Source of the DNA: Diospyros lotus
Lineage: Eukaryota; Streptophyta; Magnoliopsida; Ericales; Ebenaceae
DNA: 64,000 bases
Direction of reading: 5' to 3'
Assembly: GCF_014633365.1 (NCBI RefSeq)
Contig: NC_068347.1
Span: 13,111,655-13,175,654, forward strand
Made by a program: the position numbers and the translations under genes. Positions 24,843-35,900 of the stretch are shown in pieces. The number at the start of each line of letters is the position of its first letter. The first letter of the stretch is position 1. Below the pieces are notes generated by a model. It was not told the DNA's origin. It made no database searches and worked only from the letters and a program-made list of their open reading frames with translations.

Positions 24843-26422
24843 ACAGGGGAAACCGGTGAGGTGCGACGTCGTCACAAATGGAGTCGGCGTCAGCAGAGGG
24901 AGGCGGGTCCATCCACTTCCCATCCGATCGTTGCCCCTACTCCTATGGAACCTCCTGAGGGTGTCCCATTGGTTCCTTCTCCAGCTGCATATCCCCTTAA
25001 ACCTGGTAAACTTCCCTACGAAGGGCACAACTCAATTGCCATGAGCGGGGCTCTTGATGGTGCGGGGTATGTTGGCCATTTCAATGCAACTCCGGTGGTC
25101 TATGGCGGACAAGAGATCGAGGTTACCTCTCGCCTTGACCAAGAGGCCATCAATGCAGCTCACACTACTGGTCGTGGGAAATTTTGCAGAGGGGTAGTTA
25201 ACCCACAGCGTATTGAGCATCGGGTTCTTCACAATGAGGAGCGGTTACGTCTCCGAGGTTTAGAGCCCAGATTTGCCAAGCTCCCTTCACTAGTTGAACA
25301 CGCCTTAGATCTCAAAGAGGGCCGATGGGCGCGAGGAGAGGAATTTATGGCCCGCCCGGGGCTTTTGGATACGGATTCCATAAACATGCGCGGGGTTGCG
25401 GCACACTTGTTATATTCCACCATTCTTCCCCGAGATGAGGATCGCTATTTTAGGAAACCCCCCCCCCCGATGACATGGATGATTTCGAACGCCACCTGAC
25501 AATTGTAAGCCCCCCTTTCTCTATCTTTTTTTTTTTTTTTTTTTTAGGGTTGCCTGTTTAAATTTCCTTATGGCAGGGTGCTCAAGGAGCCATGGTGGCA
25601 AACGCGATGAATCGGGCATGCATTGCAAAAGCTGAGGCAGAGATCGCTTAGTGGATGAACAAGTCTTGGTAATGGAGTGAGGAAAAACAAGTATTGAACA
25701 TGAATATCTGGCACTTGGAGTCTGACAGTTCGAACCTTCACACGCAAGTCGAAGGCCTCCAAACCCAACTTTAGGGTCTCACTACAAGGTGCCAATCAGC
25801 AGAATTAGAAGCCCAAAAATGGAAGGAGAAATCCGTGGAGCAAGGCCAAGCGTACGAAAATATGGCGTCTTCAGTTTCTAGTGCTCGGGAGGAGATTGTT
25901 CAACTTTGAAGGTCTCTCGCCAACTCCGAGGATCAAGTGGCATAGGCTCGCCAAGAGATATCTAGTCTTGGTGAAAGCAGGCATCGAGAGATCAATGAGG
26001 CCACTCGAGAGGCGGTGAAAGAGTATCGGCTTTCTAATGATTGCTTTAAACGAAAGGAAGCCTACGCCAGCTGCTTCTCCAAGCTAGGCTTTTACCTTGG
26101 CCGTAGTATCCTAGAGTCCCGGCATCCTGGGGAATCATTTCCTGAAATGGTGTTTTCAGAAATAGCTTCGCTTGATCCTCCTGATTAGCGAAAGTATGAA
26201 CCTAACTCTTGTGACCCCGATGAGTATATAAGGGCGGCCTTGACAGATGACTTAGCCAACCTGTTTGGTCCGTGGAGTCCTTATGTACCTGATCCGGAGG
26301 ATACTTCCGGGATTATAGAGGCTCTGCAAAGGATTAGGCATGGGTTGGATGAACCTGATGGCGCCCCCCTAAGTCTGCTTCCTCCAGAGTTGAAGCACCT
26401 CCATTCTTGCAGAGATGATTAG

Positions 26423-27389
26423 GCCATGCTTTTTTATTTTGTTGAATTCCCATCTCGGTTATGTAAAATGTTGACCTCATTTTTTTATGGATGTCGAACT
26501 TTTGGGCCACTAATCTTATGTACGAAAGCTTAGGTGTGCTTGTTTTTCATGTTTACACATAGGTTGTTATCGTTTATTATATACAAATATATATATTTCC
26601 TTCCAGTATCTTTTGCACCTATCTGCTTGTCATGGCATTTTTAAATTTTTCTTCGACTATTCTTGTGTTGAGACATGTCTTGCTCTTTCTCACGTTCCGT
26701 GTTTACGAATCATAGGTTACAAGAATTGTGGCGAGTCTTCTTGGGGGCGCCTGTCTTTTTTCTTGCGGATTCGTCTGCCCTAGGCAATCTAGGTTTGACC
26801 CCGGGTCCGATACATGATCCTTATCAGGCATCCGAGTTTGCCAGGAGGCTTATGCGCCGAATCGACCAAGGAGTCGAGTCTAACTTAGGGGCATAGATCA
26901 GACTCAAACGAGGGATCCAGGTGAGCTTGCGGGCATCGGTGTCAAAATACTTGAAGAAACTATGTCGATCTGAGGTCATAGGCACCAGATTGTCTTTAGG
27001 CGACTAGGCCCTCAAGGATAAGGCTCGTTGCGGGATCCCTACCAAGCGCCCAAATTTACTTGGAGGCCTAGGCGCTGGATCTGTCGAGGAGTTGGGCCTA
27101 GCCTGGAGGTATAGCGCCGAACTCGAGCGAAGGATCTAGGTGAGCCTCCGGTTGTGGGTTTCGGGGCATTTGGTGATCCTGGGATGGATCGTAGCGCATT
27201 TGTTGTTGTGCCCTCTGTCTCTGTCTTTCAGGGTCGGTCCACCTCAAGGAATCTTGGTTTAACCAGTGATCTAGCACGAGATTCCAACCAGACATCCGAG
27301 TTTGCCGAGAGACCTAGGTGCCAGATCAACCAAGGAGTTGGGTCTAGCCAAAAAAGCATAGCACCGAACTCAAATGAGGGATCCGGGTG
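26423..27389. other. Region between antisense ORF and LTR fragment, degenerate repeats
   Basis: After the pseudogene end comes AT-rich DNA, then three degenerate copies of a block of about 130 bp at roughly 26810-26940, 27030-27155 and 27275-27410. Each runs 'ccgagtttgcc...aggagt(c/t)g(a/g)gtcta...gaactc(g/a)a(g/a)cgagggatc(c)aggtgag', spaced about 220-245 bp. No coding sequence is supported. In a Tat-type element pol should lie beyond this point on the minus strand, but none is present. Confidence 0.55.
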
Positions 27390-27712
27390 AGTCTGCGGGC
27401 ATAGGCATCGGTGGCTTTACGCGGGGATCCCCACCCGCGCCCCTAATGGTGTTCTCGTCTTGCAGGCTACTCGGTCATGAAGGGCCACTCGGTCATCAAG
27501 GTCACCCATTCACCAAGGCCACTCAGTCATTAAGGCTACCCGTTCATCAAGGCTACTCGGTCAGGAAGGGCCACCAGATCACCAAGGGCCATTAGATCAC
27601 CGAAGGCCACGTGATCATCTAGACCCACGTGATCATCAAGACTCCTATAATCAATTATTCATATGATATTCACCCGTGATTATAAATAAATTGTTGTATT
27701 TTGGCAATAACA
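27390..27712 (+). mobile_element. Fragment of Tat-like LTR 'X', 3' part
   Basis: Homologous, in inverted orientation, to 41698-42080: it shares 'cgcccctaatggtg', 'ctcgtcttgcag', a run of 'cactcggtcatcaag' words of about 18-20 bp, and the terminal TTGTTGTATTTTGGCAATAACA. Bases following 27712 show no PBS, and the pentamer flanks of 11403 and 27712 do not match, so this is not the partner LTR of a simple element. It is probably a rearranged or truncated copy. Confidence 0.6.
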
Positions 27713-28289
27713 CATGCCACCCATGTCCACTCAAAAATTTAGGTCTCATATTCGATACAAAATAATCCCTCAAAATATCAAGAATTACAATTTTGGGATT
27801 TTTGTAAGATATAGGCTTAATTTGATTAGACTTTTGGGCCATCTTAGGCCCAATTGAGCCTAATTCTTCATGAAATATGAAGCCTAAATAACCCTTAAAA
27901 GGCCTCTTAATCCGTTTACAAATCAGCCCAACTTGGAGAAAATGGAATGAAAAATTTGTAGGTAACGGTGAATTTTTGATGGCTTTGACCTTCTGTCACT
28001 CTAACAGCCATAACTTTCTATAGAAAATTCAGATTTACATACCGTTTGAAGTGTAGAAAAGTAGACATATAGAGATCTGACATATATTGTTTTAAAAATA
28101 TTTTAACATTCCAATTGGTACAAATTTTATTTTTAATTAGACCTTTGAGTTGTGAAAATCCATAACTTTTGCTCTTCTTTCTCACTTTTCATTCAAATCC
28201 TGTCAACATGATATATTACCTAAAATTAATATAGAAAACATATATAATCAAAATAATTAAGCATAAAATCAAGTAAGAACGGTATAGAA
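27713..28289. other. Unassigned AT-rich segment
   Basis: No gene or repeat family recognised. The segment separates an inverted LTR-X end from a direct LTR-X end, so it spans a rearrangement or insertion boundary. Confidence 0.4.
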
Positions 28290-28908
28290 AATATTAGCAC
28301 ATCAGCAACCTTCCTAGAGCGTGTGAGGGTGCGTTTGAGTGTCTCAGAGCCCATCCGTAGGGTCTCAAGGGATACCCGCTCGGTCACTACCGAGTGGGTG
28401 CTTCATTCCTTGGATCACCTCATGGGGCAATGAGAGGGGAAGACCTAGTCGGTCATGAGAGAGTGGGTGGGGTCCAACCCCTTTTCATGACCCACTCGAT
28501 CATAACTGAGTGGGTCTTCTTGGCTTTGAGCATCTTCTTTTGTTCTTTTTCTTGGTTCTGTCTTGAGTGGTTCCCATACCTCAAATTCAAGCCATTCCGA
28601 CCTTAATTCAACCCACAACTCTCAAAACTCAAAACACAAAAGTTATAAATAATTCTCTTGGATTTCTATAGGATTTTAAATCACCTCAATTAGAGCTCAA
28701 ACGAGATGGTTATGCCTGAAAAACCAAAGCAGTATCACAGCCACTCAGTCATGATCGAGTGAGTCCTCCCCACTTGGTCCTAGCTCGACCTTTTACTCCC
28801 TCAGCTTGTTTCCTTGATCTCTTGCAACCCATTTTCCCTTTGGGCATCATGTTCATGTCTCATGACTCTTTTAGGTCTCGTGACTCTCCAAGTTTGTAGG
28901 ACATATCA
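28290..28908 (-). mobile_element. Tat-like LTR 'X1', partial 3' LTR
   Basis: Collinear with 42230-42645 plus 45125-45462: it shares 'ttgagtggttcccatacctca', 'aaaacacaaaagtt' and 'ccaagtttg..g..catatca'. It ends at 28908 with ...CATATCA (TGATATG start on the minus strand), followed by the same PPT as copy X2. The left half of the LTR is missing. Confidence 0.65.
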
Positions 28909-28926
28909 ATTGCTCCCTAGTCTTTC
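28909..28926 (-). promoter_or_regulatory. Polypurine tract of element X1
   Basis: Minus-strand GAAAGACTAGGGAGCAAT adjoining the LTR start, with an equivalent tract at 45463-45480. Confidence 0.55.
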
Positions 28927-29174
28927 AGCTGGGAGTTATAGGTGGAAGAGTATCTTATCCTGTAAACTTTAAACATTACCTCTCTTTTAGCCGCTTCATC
29001 TTCTACACATCCTTTCGAGTTTGTTCGCACACCGTCCCTTTGAATTTCAGGGCTCTTGTGCTTTTGAATTCCTTTGCAGAAGTATGATGTAGATATACTG
29101 GTAAGTTTACTTTCCATAGATGTCGAACTATGCACTAGACAAATTAGTTTCACTCTGCTCTCAATTATTGCATT

Positions 29175-30597
29175 ATACTTTGGACAATATGCTTGCATTT
29201 GCTTTTCCTCGTTATTGGGCCATAAGCGGGATAACGGGCTTACATTGGATTTTTCCCTTATTGTCGAGCTATAAGTGGGGCGACGGGCTTGAATTTGTTT
29301 TTTCCTCGTTGCAGGGCCGTCAGCGGGGCAACGGGTTTGAATTTGTTTTTCTCCCCGTTGTAGGGTCATAATTAAGACAACGGGGTTACATTGGGTTTTT
29401 CCCTCGTTGCCAGACTGTAAGTAGGGCAACATGCTTAAATACTTTTTTCCTCGTTGTCGGGCCGTGAGCGGGGGAACTGGCTTGAATTCTTTTTCCCTCG
29501 TTATCGTGTTGTAAGCAGCACAACGGGCTTAAGTTTGTTTTTCCCTCGTTGTCGGGTTATAAGAAGGGCAACAGGCTTAAATATGTTTTTTTCCTAGTTG
29601 CTGAGCCGTGAGAGGAGCAACAGGCATGAATTTGTTTTTCCCTTGTTGTTGGGCCGTGAGTGTGGCAACTGGCTTAAATGTTTTTCCCCCCATTATCGGG
29701 CCATGAGCGGGACAACAGGGTTGCGTTCAATTTTGTCCCTCGTTGCCGGGCTATAAGCGAGGTAACAGACTTGAATTAGTTTTTCCCTCATTGCCGGGCT
29801 GTGAGAAGGACAATGGGTTAAAATATGTTTTTCCCTTGTTGTCGGGTTGTGAGTAGGGCAATGGGTTTAAATTTATTTTTCTCTCATTGTCAGGCTGTGA
29901 GCGGGGCAACGAGCTTGAATTTGTTTTTCCCCCGTTGTCAGGACATAAGCGGGACAACGGGGTTACATTGGGTTTTTCCCACATTGTCAAGCTGTGAGCA
30001 GGGCAACATGTTTGAATTTATTTTTCCCTCGTTATCGGGTTGTATGAAGGACAACGGGCTTGAATCTATTTTTCCCTCATTGTCGGGTTATAAGCAGGAC
30101 AACGGGCATGCATTAACTTAGTTTTCTTTTTTGCTAGTGAGTTATGCACGGGTCCTCTTTATGCAAGGGGGTTCCAGGAGGTGGGCCATTATAGTCGGGT
30201 TGTAAGCAAGGCAACGGGCTTGAATTTTTTTTTTACCTCGTTGTCAGGCCATGAGAGTGACAATAGGGTTGCATTGGGTTTTCCCCACATTGCCGGGTTA
30301 TAAACGGGGCAACAGGCTTGAATCTATTTTTCCCTCGCTGCTAGGCTGTGAGTAGGGCAATGGGTTTGAATTTGTTTTTCCCTCATTGTCGGGTCATGAG
30401 GGGGGCAACGGGCTTGAATTTGTTTTTCCTCATTATCCGGCCGTGAGCGGGGCAACAAGATTGAATTTTTTTCCCCTTAGTTATCGGGCTAAAAGCGAAA
30501 CAATGGGGTTACATTGGGTTTTTCCCTCATTATCGAGTTGTAAGCAGGGCAACGGTCTTGAATTTGTTTTTCCTTTGTTGTCCCGCCTAAAGCGGGA
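29175..30597. repeat. 48-bp tandem array in element X1
   Basis: Roughly 28 diverged units of 48-49 bp in two blocks (29175-30120 and 30189-30597), continued at 33217-33390 after a later insertion. Two unit types alternate irregularly. One has 'gggctgtgagcggggcaacgg' followed by 'gcttgaattt'; the other has 'gggccataagcgggacaac' followed by a 'ttgcattggg' tail. All end 'tttttccctc'. The period is close to a multiple of three, which creates long apparent ORFs with a 16-residue repeat (FFPRCRAVSG-like); these are artefacts. The array is next to the PPT, the position where Tat-lineage elements are known to carry satellite-like 3' arrays. Confidence 0.9.
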
Positions 30598-33216
30598 TGT
30601 GACGCCCCGTTCCCACTTACGGGTGCCACTGGTGAACAATTACCCGAATCGCCCACCTGCCCGGCCATTGGTGAAGGGCGGACCCTATTTCAAGACGAAA
30701 CGCCTTAAGTGGGAACTATGCTCATCATTCCCTTCCCTCAACCCTAGGATTCACTAGTAGAATTGGGTTCAACCACTCCGCACTTGGTTTAAAAGAAATC
30801 TCATTAAGATGCCCAATTGTCATTTTCTTATTTGTTTTAATTTTTCTTCTTTCCAAGAAGTTCACCGGGCTCAATAAAATTCACAAGCTCAATCAATACA
30901 TTGATTTTACCAAATTTGGAGGAAAAACTCAAAATTTTCATTTTTCAAAATTTCGGCATTATTCTCCAAAATGCTCGAAAAATCCCTTTATTTTGAAAAT
31001 TCCTTCGGGGCCCAAAATCAATTAAGAATTGCCCCAAAAATTCCAATTTTTTAGAATTTAAAAAAAAAATTGGCTAGCGGGGCCTACGCGGGGCCCAACT
31101 GTGCGCTGGCAACGCGCACTGGCCGCGGGCCGCGAGTACCAGGCCGCTGGCCGAGCGCTCGCCCACGCCCGCGTGCGTCAGGGCTCGCGCGACCACCCGC
31201 GCGCCTCTGCGTGCCCCCGCGCGACAGCCCGCATGCCTATGCACGTGCCCGTGCGGCCTAGCGCGCCCCAGCGCCTGCTACCATCTTCACCTTTTTTTTT
31301 TTTTTTTTTTCCTTTGGGCTTTTAAACCCATATTTTTCAAAAACACAATTTAATAAAAAATCTCACTAAATTCACATTTCCAACCAAAACCCATTCTTTT
31401 ACAATACCAAAATAAATCTCAACACACATCCAAAAATTTCCTTCCATTTCACAAATGAGCCTTACACAACCCTATTGTTGCTCACAAACACATTCAAATA
31501 AAAATACAACACATGAATAAGCTTCCCATGAGCCACACAATGGTCTTGAGTCTTCTATCCCATGCATCCACATGCCATTTCATCTTTGCCTTGATTTTTC
31601 CCATGCTTTAACAACCTATAAGTGAGGATAAAACCTCATGAGCTATTAAGCTCAATAAGAGTGCAATGCAAAGTAAATATGAATATAACAAGATTATATA
31701 ATGTCAAATGCATGCAAGTGTGGCTAAATCTCTTTTCCCTCACAACCCACCAAGGTTAGAGGCATCAATCTACCATTCCAACCATATTCTCAAACTACCC
31801 TATAGCCATAAGTCTCATGAACACAATAGAACATGTCAAATGCAACATACATATTTATGAACCATACTTACAACACATTGTAAGGCCACCCTCCCATGGG
31901 GCCATCCCTTACCTCATTCTTTTCTTTGAAGCTTCAAACTCTCACTAGCTTCCTTCCAACACTTCTCCTAAAGAGATTCCTTGAAACAAAATATAAAGAA
32001 ACTAAGTCCCCTATCAAGACAAGTAACAAGATCTTACACTACCCAAAAGAAAGAATACTTACCTTGACTTCTTCTTTTCTTCTCCATTTCTTTCATCTTC
32101 TTTCCTCTCATTGGAAAGCTTCTCCCTTTCTCTTACTTTCCTTCTTTCTTTCAAATGGCAAGAATTGAGACAAATGCTCGCTTTCCCTTTATATACTGCA
32201 CTTGTCTTGAAATCTCAATTTCAAGACTTCATCTTAGCCTTTGATTTCCATTTGCTTTTTGAGAGAAAATCTCAACCACACAAGAAAGCACAATCCATGT
32301 GCTTTTGCCTTGATTAATCTCATCCATTGGATTTTATTCACTTTTCAAGAGAAGATCTCAACCTTCAATTAAAAGCACAATCTAAGTGCTTTTGAAAGCT
32401 TTAATCTCAACCACTCATCTCTTAATAGTTGGCAATCCACATCATTTCTTCTCTTTAAATCTCCACCCTTGGATTCATTCTCTTTTCAAGAATAGATCTC
32501 ACCCATTGGATTCTTGAATTTATCCATTTATTTCTCATTTACTTAAATGAGACTATTTTCAACTCATCACATGAGAGACATAAATCCTTTCTTATGCTTT
32601 TAAATAAATCCCATATTTTTCAAAGCAGTAATGCATGACAAATTTAATTTCTTTTTGGATTTTCTTTTAATCCAACACCATCATGCTTCTCATTAAATGC
32701 TTGAAAGACTAAAATCATTTCTTTTGCATTTTTTTAATTCTCTCATTTAACTTGGACCACATTAAGCCATGTGTCACTCCAAAACACCAACCTTGGCTCC
32801 CAAGTTTTAATCTCATCCATCCATGTGGCATCACCACATTAATCTATCATTTTAGGAAAAATTAATTATTTTCTCAAATAATTGCATATTCTCCATTTTC
32901 TCTAATTTTCATAATTAAATTCTTTTATGGAATTAATTCTAAAATTTCCAAAATACCCTTTGTGAATTTATTAATCCCATATATCTCCATATAAATACAA
33001 AATTGGGATTTAAATCACTTACACACCTAATTCCTTATAGGAATTATTTTCAATTTACCAAAATATCCTTTATTGGACTTCACTATCCAAATTACCAAAA
33101 TACCCCTCTCATAGGGCACCATCATTCTCAAGGATCCATCACATTCTCAACGGTATTTTTGAAAATTTCACACTTCCTTTCTTATTCTCTTAACACTGGT
33201 AACACCGGGTGTTACA
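30598..33216 (-). mobile_element. Solo LTR, 2.6 kb, inside the 48-bp array
   Basis: Begins TGTGACGCCCCGTTCCC and ends CCGGGTGTTACA, with a perfect target-site duplication CGGGA at 30593-30597 and 33217-33221. The array resumes in register after it. Reversed TATA box near 32188-32196. It contains a short very GC-rich stretch (31075-31270) and a T run at 31293-31313. It is the least interrupted copy of the family that includes LTR 'A' and 42646-45124. No protein is supported. Confidence 0.92.
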
Positions 33217-33495
33217 CGGGACAACAGGGTTGCGTTGGGTTTTTCCCTCATTGCCGAGCTGTAAGTAGGGAAACAAGTTTGAATTTGTATTTCCCTCGTT
33301 GCTGGGTTGTATCCACGACAACGGGCTTGAATTTATTTTTCCCTCGTTGTTGAGTTGTAAGCAGGACAACGGGCTTACATTGACTTAGTTTTCTTTCCTG
33401 TGAGTGAGTTATGCAAGTATATGCCCAACTAAATAAGAGAGTAAGTAGTGAACACATAACTGTTTTTTACGTGGTTCAGCCAAGTGTCCTTACGT
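33217..33495. repeat. End of the 48-bp array and conserved tail of element X1
   Basis: About four array units to 33390, then a segment of about 100 bp ('gttatgcaagtatatgcccaac' ... 'acgtggttcagccaag') that recurs almost unchanged at 50785-50881 after the array of copy X2. This marks the same internal position in both copies. 'acgtggttc' motifs of this kind are frequent in plant retroelements. Confidence 0.7.
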
Positions 33496-34016
33496 CCAAA
33501 AAAAGAAATTCTTGAAATCCTAAGTTATTTAATGCCCAGGAAATTAAGGGTGTTACAGTTGGTATTAGAGCGAACCTAAGGAAAAGTTCGCAAGTGGCTA
33601 AATGAGCAAGGCCACTGTAAATTTTGGGAATTAGGTCGGTATTTTCGAGATATTTTGTGGCATACTCTAGTTTCTTATTCAATTTGAATTATGTCATGCC
33701 TTGGTGATTTAATGGATGCTAATTCACCCTGTCTTCTTGCCAGATGGTGAATACAAGAAGAAATAGGTGCGAGAGAGGCAATGGCAAAGAAAACAACACC
33801 AACCCCCACCCAGGAAATGGTGTGGGAGGGCAAGAAGATGGAAGGGCTGACCTCAGTGAAAGTCGGATGGATAGGATTGAGAGGGTTCTAGAAGGTATGG
33901 CTGGGCGAATTTTAGAATTGCAGCCCAAGAAAAGAAGAGTAGATGCTTTCGGCAAATTAAATGGAAGCACAAACAAAAAAAAAAATGTAAATTTTCGCTA
34001 GTGTAAGATTTCAACT
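33496..34016 (+). mobile_element. Chromovirus fragment: LTR tail, PBS and start of gag
   Basis: An LTR end GGGTGTTACA at 33547-33556 is followed by a PBS, TGGTATTAGAGC (33560-33571), one base different from the initiator-Met type. An ORF from 33744 to about 33950 begins MVNTRRNRCERGNG and has charged, Gly/Asn-rich residues, then SRMDRIERVLEGM, typical of the extreme N-terminus of plant Ty3/chromovirus Gag. No further gag or pol follows; the fragment stops about 200 bp from the 3' end of the polygalacturonase gene. Confidence 0.65.
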
Positions 34017-34216
34017 TGATAAATAATTTCTTAAGATCCACTAATACATGGACGGACTCATTTATTGGATCGAATATAGCATGACTAGTTAACAACTCAA
34101 CAAAAATCACTACCCGAATAACATCCATTTTAAGAATGGACGGGGTGTCGAACTCTACATCAACGAAACATATGTTTTATGGTAGAGACGTTTTAGTTTT
34201 CTTGGTCCAGAAAGGT

Positions 34217-35814
34217 TCAAGAAGTTGGAGCCTTGGTTGCGCACACTGGAGGATTCTGCTTTCCAGAAAAGATTGGATTTATATTAGCACATTCTGAGGT
34301 GGCAGGGCCATCTGAACCATTGTATTTTAGGTCAATATCGCCAACTTGTACGTTGCTGCATGGTATGCCACTGCTACAAACAAGCTTAACAGCCACTTTA
34401 GTAGGAGTCGTTCCACGAATGTTCTTGAAGGTCACATCACTGATCTTAACAAGCGAAGGAGACTAAACACAAGAAAATTGACCAATCCAGTAATATTCTT
34501 GTTAGTTAATATAAATGAATAAATAAAACTTGGTAAAAATATATATGTTGCTTTCAAATTTGTGTATACATAGATGGATTTAAATTAAGTACCTGGGAGG
34601 AGCATTGGTTATAGGGGCAGTATCCCTGATCAATCAAGACTGGATTGCCTACATTGTCCATTATGATATCCTCGAAATGGAGACCAGAGGCTACGCTATG
34701 ACCAGGAGATGCCGGCCATGTTTTTACCCTTACACCATTATCGGTGCCAGTAAGTGTACAATTCTTAATGGTGATGCCAATAACAGGGTCTTCTTTTTGG
34801 TACCTACCCAGGCTTCCAATGCTAATGCCATGTCCTGGTCCACAAGTCACTTTCTCAACCTTAACATTTTGGCTACCATCACCAATCGACACACAATCAT
34901 CTCCAGTCTTTATGTTTGAATCTATTATATTCACCCCGTCTGAACGTCCAATGTGGATGCCATCTGTGTTGAGGCTTTCGTCAGGTGCGCTGATAGAGAA
35001 GTGCTCAAAAGTTAAGTTCTTACATCCTATAACATTAACATGGAAGTGCTTGCTGTCCTTGGAAGTTACATCACGGATTACGGAATTGGTGACCGCGTTC
35101 AAGCCCATGTTCTGGTTTGGAATATTTACTAGAAAGGTTAATAAATTTGTTACACCAACACAACATATATATATATATAACGAAGATGTAATTAAAGACA
35201 TCATATATACAAATATATATATATATATATTAAACATTTACGTACTCTACTTACCATTGACTTCTTACAATCTGTGTTCTTGTCGCAATCATTGTTGGCC
35301 CAAGCAGTGGCGCCCTGACCATCGAAAGTTCCACCACCTGATATGGTGAGTTGATCGACGTGGTCAATACTAATCCAACTACCAGACTTCAAGGCATTGG
35401 GATCTTTCGGGGCGTTCACGGTTCCCTCTACTTTAATCTCCACAGGAGCCTTGCAAGGCCCTTTAAGTTCCACTTGCGTCAACAAATACGAGCCTTTTGG
35501 AATCGTAATTGTACTTGGACTTGTTGCTGCACATGCCTCTGTCCACGCATCTAGTACAGCCTATAATTTAAAATAAAACAAATTAATGATGAGCCATACG
35601 TACCATTAATTCAAAGGACTTTTGAGTGTTAAGCATGCATCTTAGATTTGCAGTGTTTCTTACGTACCTTGCTGATATCTGTTTTATCATCAGCCTTCGC
35701 ACCATATTTTGTAATATCAAAACTCGCAGCATGAGTTTGTAGAAGAACTTCAGCTAACAATAGCAAGAAAGAAATTGCTAGGTTACTGGATTTGATTACA
35801 ACCATCTTCTCCAT
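34217..35814 (-). CDS. Polygalacturonase, GH28 (likely exopolygalacturonase), four exons
   Basis: Exons on the minus strand are 35814-35668, 35560-35255, 35111-34593 and 34462-34217. The three introns (107, 143 and 130 bp) have GT...AG ends and all lie between codons, giving 405 residues. The enzyme hydrolyses alpha-1,4-galacturonan of pectin in the cell wall. Residues 1 to about 29 form a signal peptide (hydrophobic core LAISFLLLLAEVLL). All four GH28 signatures are present: N199-T-D201, D222-D223, G244-H245-G246 and R279-V-K281 (usually RIK). The right-handed beta-helix repeats (exon 3) are complete, and the length is usual for the plant exo-type clade that includes pollen-specific enzymes. 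That subfamily and the pollen role are inferred from overall resemblance. The start at 35814 is chosen because the next upstream Met (35871) overlaps the TATA run; a second Met at residue 4 is also possible. No frameshift or stop, so it is probably functional. Confidence 0.93.
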
Positions 35815-35865
35815 CTCAATTTCAATCTCTCTTTTTGAATGAGTTGATACTATAATTAAGCCTTG

Positions 35866-35900
35866 CTTCAAGATTTATATATATATATATATATACATTG
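35866..35900 (-). promoter_or_regulatory. TATA-rich core promoter of the polygalacturonase gene
   Basis: A (TA)n run at 35875-35895 lies about 60-80 bp upstream of the start codon. With transcription beginning some 30 bp downstream, the 5' untranslated region would be short (about 30 bases). Its repeat nature makes promoter length likely to vary among alleles. Confidence 0.55.

Larger units (their letters stand above)
13201..26422 (+). pseudogene. Transposase_28-type antisense ORF of the Tat-like element, broken
   Basis: The first block starts with MAPRSVYLRTQ at 13201 and runs open to 13734. It resembles the plant 'putative gypsy type transposon' domain (Transposase_28, PF04195): an N-terminal alpha-helical region with LHPNGWAQLAGF and a DTRWFV motif. 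The reading continues through a stop and further frames to about 14250, then is split by a 10.6-kb retrotransposon (14258-24842). After it, about 24850-25490 encodes a Pro-rich linker and a helical segment. A plausible intron (GTAAGC near 25505, ...GCAG near 25577) precedes a charged, coiled-coil-like C-terminal half ending LHSCRDD at 26420. Several in-frame TAG/TGA codons (for example in 25640-25960) show it is dead. The ORF is antisense to the LTR and PPT, as described for extra ORFs of Tat-lineage elements. The family call comes from recall of the domain, not from a search. Confidence 0.6.

Noticed and set aside
24541..25499. ORFs of 167 and 236 codons crossing 24842
   Set aside because: The first joins LTR sequence to the split Transposase_28-type ORF, and the second starts inside the LTR. 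Only the part after 24842 is meaningful, as a pseudogene piece.
28917..29432. 171-codon minus-strand ORF
   Set aside because: Half of it is the 48-bp array read backwards; the rest is element X1 spacer without recognisable motifs.
35815..35871. Alternative upstream start of the polygalacturonase
   Set aside because: It adds 19 charged residues before the signal peptide and overlaps the region where the TATA box places transcription start.
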